A stretch of 33,799 nt of DNA from Pseudoflavonifractor sp. An85 (lineage in GTDB: Bacteria > Bacillota > Clostridia > Oscillospirales > Oscillospiraceae), in the NCBI RefSeq assembly GCF_002161235.1, contig NZ_NFHE01000026.1, positions 1-33,799 on the forward strand. Reading direction: 5' to 3'. The position numbers were made by a program, and so were the translations under genes. Shown here piece by piece: positions 30,967 to 33,799 of this stretch. The notes beneath the pieces are model-generated. The model was not told the DNA's origin, did no database searches, and saw nothing but the letters and a program-made list of their open reading frames with translations. How positions within the stretch are numbered: the first letter of the stretch is position 1; every line of letters begins with the position of its first letter.

Positions 30967-31572
30967 TTAGTTATGAGAATAAAAAGCTTTCAGTAAAGCG
31001 TCTTTGGCTGGGTGATTGGAATAATTGCACAACAAAAGCCCGTCATGATAAGCATAATCACTAATTGCGTTTTCAATTTTTGTAATTTCATTGAAATATA
31101 ACGATAATGGCCGGTTGGACATGATGTTTTTTAAATTTTCACTTGTTGATACATTTTCCGTATTGGATCCATCAAAAAAGTAAAGCTCGACCTCATGTTC
31201 ACATCCGTCCAGGGAAAAACCACAGCCGGCAGACGCACCAATATAGGATGGTTCTTTATCGGAGATGTTTTCGATGTTTAACCCATAATTTTTCAACCGA
31301 TCCCAATAATTTGTAATTGGAGAGGGGAGTAAGTGAGATAACAGGGACTCTAATCTATGAAGCATTTCCTCTTTCTGAGGGTATATTTCAAAATCAGGGG
31401 TCAGTTTCCGCTGCGTAAAGTAGGAATAGGCCATCAATAATTTATATAAAGTAAAAGTAGAAACATCTGTAGCCAGAATTTCCATGAAATTCTTTTGAAA
31501 ATATGTCACAGACCAGTCTTTATACTTTCTCCATGCTTGGACAAAAAATAGATTCAATTTGTTATATTGCAT
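30967..31572 (-). CDS. Hypothetical protein, AT-rich, no recognised family
   Basis: About 201 residues from ATG 31572 (MQYNKLNLFFVQAWRKYKD). It is mixed alpha/beta, without signal peptide or transmembrane helix, and has several aromatic and acidic clusters. The frame is open further upstream (ATG 31677, GTG 31683), but that part crosses a strong hairpin (31639-31676) and no start has a convincing ribosome binding site; GGATGG lies about six bases before ATG 31572. The coding sequence is visibly more AT-rich than the pilus genes on one side and the Tn916-like genes on the other, which suggests separate acquisition. I do not recognise the family; a small immunity-type protein is possible but unsupported. 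Confidence 0.55.
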   Translation of the reverse strand: MQYNKLNLFFVQAWRKYKDWSVTYFQKNFMEILATDVSTFTLYKLLMAYSYFTQRKLTPDFEIYPQKEEMLHRLESLLSHLLPSPITNYWDRLKNYGLNIENISDKEPSYIGASAGCGFSLDGCEHEVELYFFDGSNTENVSTSENLKNIMSNRPLSLYFNEITKIENAISDYAYHDGLLLCNYSNHPAKDALLKAFYSHN

Positions 31573-31638
31573 CTGTGACCATCCGTTTTCCTTTAAAGAA
31601 ACCGGTAGGTGTTTTTTCTGGGTTTCTGAAAATTCTTG

Positions 31639-31676
31639 AATGCCGGTGAAGCCAGTGTTTTCGGGGCTTCCCGGCA
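31639..31676. terminator. Stem-loop near the integrative-element boundary
   Basis: AATGCCGGTGAAGCC (31639-31653) pairs with GGCTTCCCGGCATT (about 31665-31678), 14 pairs with a single bulge, around an 11-base loop. On the plus strand it is followed by TTTTCAC. It could end transcription leaving the integrase (on the minus strand it lies about 85 bases past the int stop) or mark the host side of the element junction. Confidence 0.5.
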
Positions 31677-31762
31677 TTTTCACATACGGAAGACGGTCAC
31701 GAATGATCCCCTATTTTCTCGGGTTTCTACCATGGAAAGCAGTATGGGAAGTAGTAAAACGA

Positions 31763-32956
31763 TCAGCCCGTAAGCCGCGCCATTTCAGCCATTGCGCTGG
31801 CGAAGTCCGCGTGCGCGTAGTAATTCAGCGTCATAGTGATGCTGGCGTGGCCCATGATGTACTGCAACGCCTTCGGGTTCATGCCACGGTTCGCCATTGT
31901 GGTGCAGAACGTGTGCCGCAGGGTGTGGGGCGTCATGGGCCTCGGCAGCGGCTCATCGTGAGTCCGGTCGTATTTCTCCGCGAGTCCTCGAAACATGTTG
32001 TCGTAGCTGTCGCACGTCCTCGGGTTCCCCCTGCCGTTGAGGAACAGGAAGCCGGTGTATCCGTCGATGGTTGGGGACTTCACGCCCGCATTGCGGGCGA
32101 TCACACGGCGGAACGCCCCGGCGACCTGCTGGCTCATGGGGATGCGCCGGTACCCGCTCTCGGTCTTGGGCGGGGCGATGTAGCAGCCTCGCTTCTTGCC
32201 CCGCAGCAGTTGGTGGTCCACGTTGACCGCCATGGCGTCGAAGTCGATGTCCGGCTCGGTCAGCCCGCACAGTTCGGAGATGCGAAGCCCGGTGCCGAGC
32301 AGGATGGTGAGATCGTCCGTGTATTTCCCGTACACCTTGTCGCCCCGCATGAAGTCCAGCAGGCTTTCCGTCTGCGCGGGGGTGAGCGGCACCTTGGGCG
32401 TGGTGTCGTCCTCGATGACCTCGTTCAACCGGAATCCGAAGGGGTTGCGGCGGATGAAGTCGTTCTGGACGGCGGTGTGGAACGCGGCGTTGAGGGCGCG
32501 TTTCCCATGCCCGATGGTCTGGTAGGCCATCCCGTTCTCCTTCATGCGGACGGCCCACGCCTTCGCGTCGCAGGGCCTCACGTTCCCGATGGGCATGGCC
32601 CCGAGGGGGTCTTCCTTCAGCTTGCGCATGAACCAGTCCCGTCCGGCCTTGGTGCCGTCGCGCACGTTGCCGCGCTGGGTGGTCTCCAAGCCGTAGAGCT
32701 GGACGACGGTCATCCTGCCGCCCAGATGGTCGATGCCGTCCTCACGGTCGCGCCGTATTGCCTCCTCCTTCTCCCGGAGGGAGGGGCCTGCGCGTTTCCC
32801 GGCGGGGACCGGATCGGTGGGGGTCAGCTTCCATGAGTACACGTACTGTGGTTTTCCATAGGGATCGATGTATTTGAACGCATATCTTCCGTCTGTTCTC
32901 TGGCTCTCTCCCGTCCGCAGGACTCGGTTCCTGCGGTCGCGTCGTTTCATTGACAT
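31763..32956 (-). CDS. int: Tn916-family tyrosine integrase
   Basis: A 397-residue site-specific recombinase, closely resembling Tn916/Tn1549-type Int along its whole length. The N-terminal arm-binding domain has GRYAFKYIDPYGKPQYVYSW, followed by the core-binding domain and the catalytic domain with TGLRISELCG (Arg I), the HTLRHTFCT block (His-x-x-Arg), HASITMTLNYYAH (His and the nucleophilic Tyr in the usual spacing) and the terminal AMAEMARL. All catalytic residues are present, so it should be active. The start is ATG 32956 with GGAAAGGAG seven bases upstream; the frame extends to 32977 without a ribosome binding site. The gene is much more GC-rich than the DNA to its left. It is the last gene at this end of the element. 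Confidence 0.95.
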   Translation of the reverse strand: MSMKRRDRRNRVLRTGESQRTDGRYAFKYIDPYGKPQYVYSWKLTPTDPVPAGKRAGPSLREKEEAIRRDREDGIDHLGGRMTVVQLYGLETTQRGNVRDGTKAGRDWFMRKLKEDPLGAMPIGNVRPCDAKAWAVRMKENGMAYQTIGHGKRALNAAFHTAVQNDFIRRNPFGFRLNEVIEDDTTPKVPLTPAQTESLLDFMRGDKVYGKYTDDLTILLGTGLRISELCGLTEPDIDFDAMAVNVDHQLLRGKKRGCYIAPPKTESGYRRIPMSQQVAGAFRRVIARNAGVKSPTIDGYTGFLFLNGRGNPRTCDSYDNMFRGLAEKYDRTHDEPLPRPMTPHTLRHTFCTTMANRGMNPKALQYIMGHASITMTLNYYAHADFASAMAEMARLTG

Positions 32957-32985
32957 GCAGATGCTCCTTTCCGACACGGAAAGAG

Positions 32986-33021
32986 CCTTGATATGCCAAG
33001 CGTATTATAGCATATCCAAGG
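32986..33021 (-). promoter_or_regulatory. int promoter -10 inside an inverted repeat
   Basis: On the minus strand TATAAT (33009-33004) precedes int; the matching -35 (TTTCAA, 33032-33027, 17-base spacer) is weak. The arms CCTTGATATGC (32986-32996) and GCATATCCAAGG (33010-33021) form an inverted repeat with one bulge that brackets the -10 and the expected start site. This is a plausible operator or Xis/Int-associated control site. Confidence 0.55.
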
Positions 33022-33057
33022 CCCTTTTGAAAGATTTGATTGTTTAGATCGCGTTCG

Positions 33058-33258
33058 TTAGATTGCGTCGGTCGCGTCTATCATCCGCTCGAAGATACGG
33101 CGCTTGATCTGGATGCGGTTGCCGTTCATCACGACCCATTCGGGCGTGGGCACAGCCTCGGCCATCCGCCGCAGCTTGTTCTCGCCGATGCGGAAATACC
33201 TTGCCGCCTCCTCGACGGTGAGGGTGTACTTCTCCCAGATCGGTATGTCCCTGTCCAT
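33058..33258 (-). CDS. xis: Tn916-family excisionase
   Basis: A 66-residue winged-helix protein beginning [20 protein letters not shown]. It contains [14 protein letters not shown] and [18 protein letters not shown] and ends DATDAI, near-identical in layout to Tn916 Xis (DIPIWERYTLTIEEASKYF...LDAI). It directs the integrase toward excision. The start is ATG 33258 with GGGAGGTGG upstream; the longer frame to 33285 lies before that ribosome binding site. It is 101 bases upstream of int, with a separate promoter element between them. Confidence 0.93.
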   Translation of the reverse strand: MDRDIPIWEKYTLTVEEAARYFRIGENKLRRMAEAVPTPEWVVMNGNRIQIKRRIFERMIDATDAI

Positions 33259-33332
33259 TCCTGCCACCTCCCTTCCTCCCGGCAAGACACAATACTATGT
33301 AGCATCATTGCTATCATACAGTTTTGCTGGGT

Positions 33333-33539
33333 TTATGGTTTGAAGTGGAGCATGGCGGTGAGGAGCCTGCCCTGCATCTCGGTCTTCATCTGCGTGTCCA
33401 CGCCGTATTCGGTGTGCCCGCCCTCATCCACGAAGGCGTGTGTGCACAGCCCGTCGATGGCGGAGTCGAAGTGTTCCAGCACCTCCTCGGCGGCAACGGG
33501 GTCCCCGTGGGTAGCGGCGACCACGGTTTCGTAGGTCAT
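33333..33539 (-). CDS. Helix-turn-helix (HTH_16/Orf8-like) protein of the conjugative element
   Basis: A 68-residue protein beginning MTYETVVAATHGDPVAAEEV, with FVDEGGHTEYGVDTQMKTEM and a final LLTAMLHFKP. This is the pattern of the small HTH_16-domain proteins encoded beside the sigma-like Orf7 of Tn916-family elements (known form: YE.I..A..GD..A...IL.HY...). They probably assist regulation of element transfer or excision. Its ATG overlaps the stop of the upstream sigma-like gene (ATGA, 33539-33536), and a GGAGG ribosome binding site lies inside that gene. Confidence 0.8.
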   Translation of the reverse strand: MTYETVVAATHGDPVAAEEVLEHFDSAIDGLCTHAFVDEGGHTEYGVDTQMKTEMQGRLLTAMLHFKP

Positions 33540-33799
33540 TGCCCGCACCTCCCTTCCAGCAGGTCCCGCAGGAGCCGCAGGGCGGCGTTCCGGCGGAACT
33601 GGACCGTGGACCGGGGGATGCCGAGATGGGTGCCGATCCTGCCGTCAGGCCATTCGGCGAAGTAATGGAGCAGGACGATAGCCTGTCCGTCCGCGTCCAA
33701 GGCCCGGATGGCGTCGGCCATGTCCGGATCGGCCACCGTCACGCCCACGCCGCCTACGTCGAACAGCGACTCGAAGCAGTGCCCGCAGGCGGGGCATGT
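33536..33799 (-). CDS. Sigma-70-like regulator (Tn916 Orf7 type), cut by window edge
   Basis: At least 88 codons, open to the right edge. The visible part starts TCPACGHCFESLFDVGG and continues with MADAIRALDADGQAIVLLHY. A region 4-like helix-turn-helix follows, EWPDGRIGTHLGIPRSTVQF, ending LLRDLLEGRCGQ. In Tn916-family elements the equivalent Orf7 is a sigma-factor-like activator of excision genes. The CPACGHC cluster near the visible start is a small addition relative to Tn916 Orf7. It is translationally coupled to the HTH_16 gene by a 4-base overlap. The N-terminus is not in the window. Confidence 0.82.
   Translation of the reverse strand, partial: TCPACGHCFESLFDVGGVGVTVADPDMADAIRALDADGQAIVLLHYFAEWPDGRIGTHLGIPRSTVQFRRNAALRLLRDLLEGRCGQ

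Noticed and set aside
30837-31064. Plus-strand 75-codon gene
   Set aside because: Only the first third is meaningful (the integrase fragment). The rest runs antisense into the hypothetical gene, and there is no proper start.
31573-31683. Upstream extension of the hypothetical gene to GTG 31683
   Set aside because: It crosses a strong stem-loop, has no ribosome binding site and lies in the presumed junction of the integrative element. It cannot be fully excluded.

Overview
The window reads as chromosomal DNA of a gut-type Bacillota, most likely a Clostridia/Oscillospiraceae-like bacterium. This is inferred from the AGGAGG ribosome binding sites, thiSFGH gene order, class C sortase pili, a CheY/7TMR-DISM two-component system and a Tn916-family element; no rRNA or other taxonomic marker is present. 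No tRNA, rRNA or CRISPR array was found.

Layout. 1-1472 (minus): a DUF58-type protein cut by the window edge, and its MoxR AAA+ ATPase partner. 1690-2252 (plus): a small membrane-protein gene with an apparent frameshift and a stop. 2358-4969: an overlapping histidine kinase/response regulator pair. 5120-11386: a giant secreted surface protein ending in an SPQTG sorting signal. An 18-bp inverted repeat (CCTTACAA-N2-TTGTAAGG) lies before the kinase and again before the surface protein, where it forms the tip of a 22-bp terminator stem. This suggests the response regulator controls both its own operon and the surface protein.

11501-15154: a thiazole-branch thiamine operon (thiS-thiF-thiG-thiH-tenI/thiE) behind a near-consensus promoter and a roughly 75-nt leader. 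The leader can fold either as an antiterminator hairpin or as an intrinsic terminator. It carries no TPP riboswitch signature.

15210-16978 (minus): a FAD/Rieske oxidoreductase, with a truncated tocopherol-cyclase-like gene just upstream. 17143-17749: a small membrane protein plus XRE regulator behind a perfect promoter overlapped by an inverted-repeat operator. 17941-20650: a Nudix-GNAT fusion, a HicB/DinB-like hypothetical protein and two GNAT acetyltransferases.

20916-30350 (minus): a sortase-assembled pilus locus, transcribed in the order class C sortase, 1921-aa InlB/SpaA-type tip or ancillary pilin (LPGSG), major pilin (YPK pilin motif, E-box, LPQTG), second class C sortase. Strong hairpins sit on both sides of the major pilin gene.

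30405-31683 is debris: remnants of a receiver domain and of a tyrosine recombinase, and an AT-rich hypothetical gene. 31763 to the right edge (minus), visibly GC-richer, is the int/xis end of a Tn916-family integrative conjugative element: integrase, excisionase, an HTH_16/Orf8-like protein and a sigma-70-like Orf7 protein that runs off the edge.
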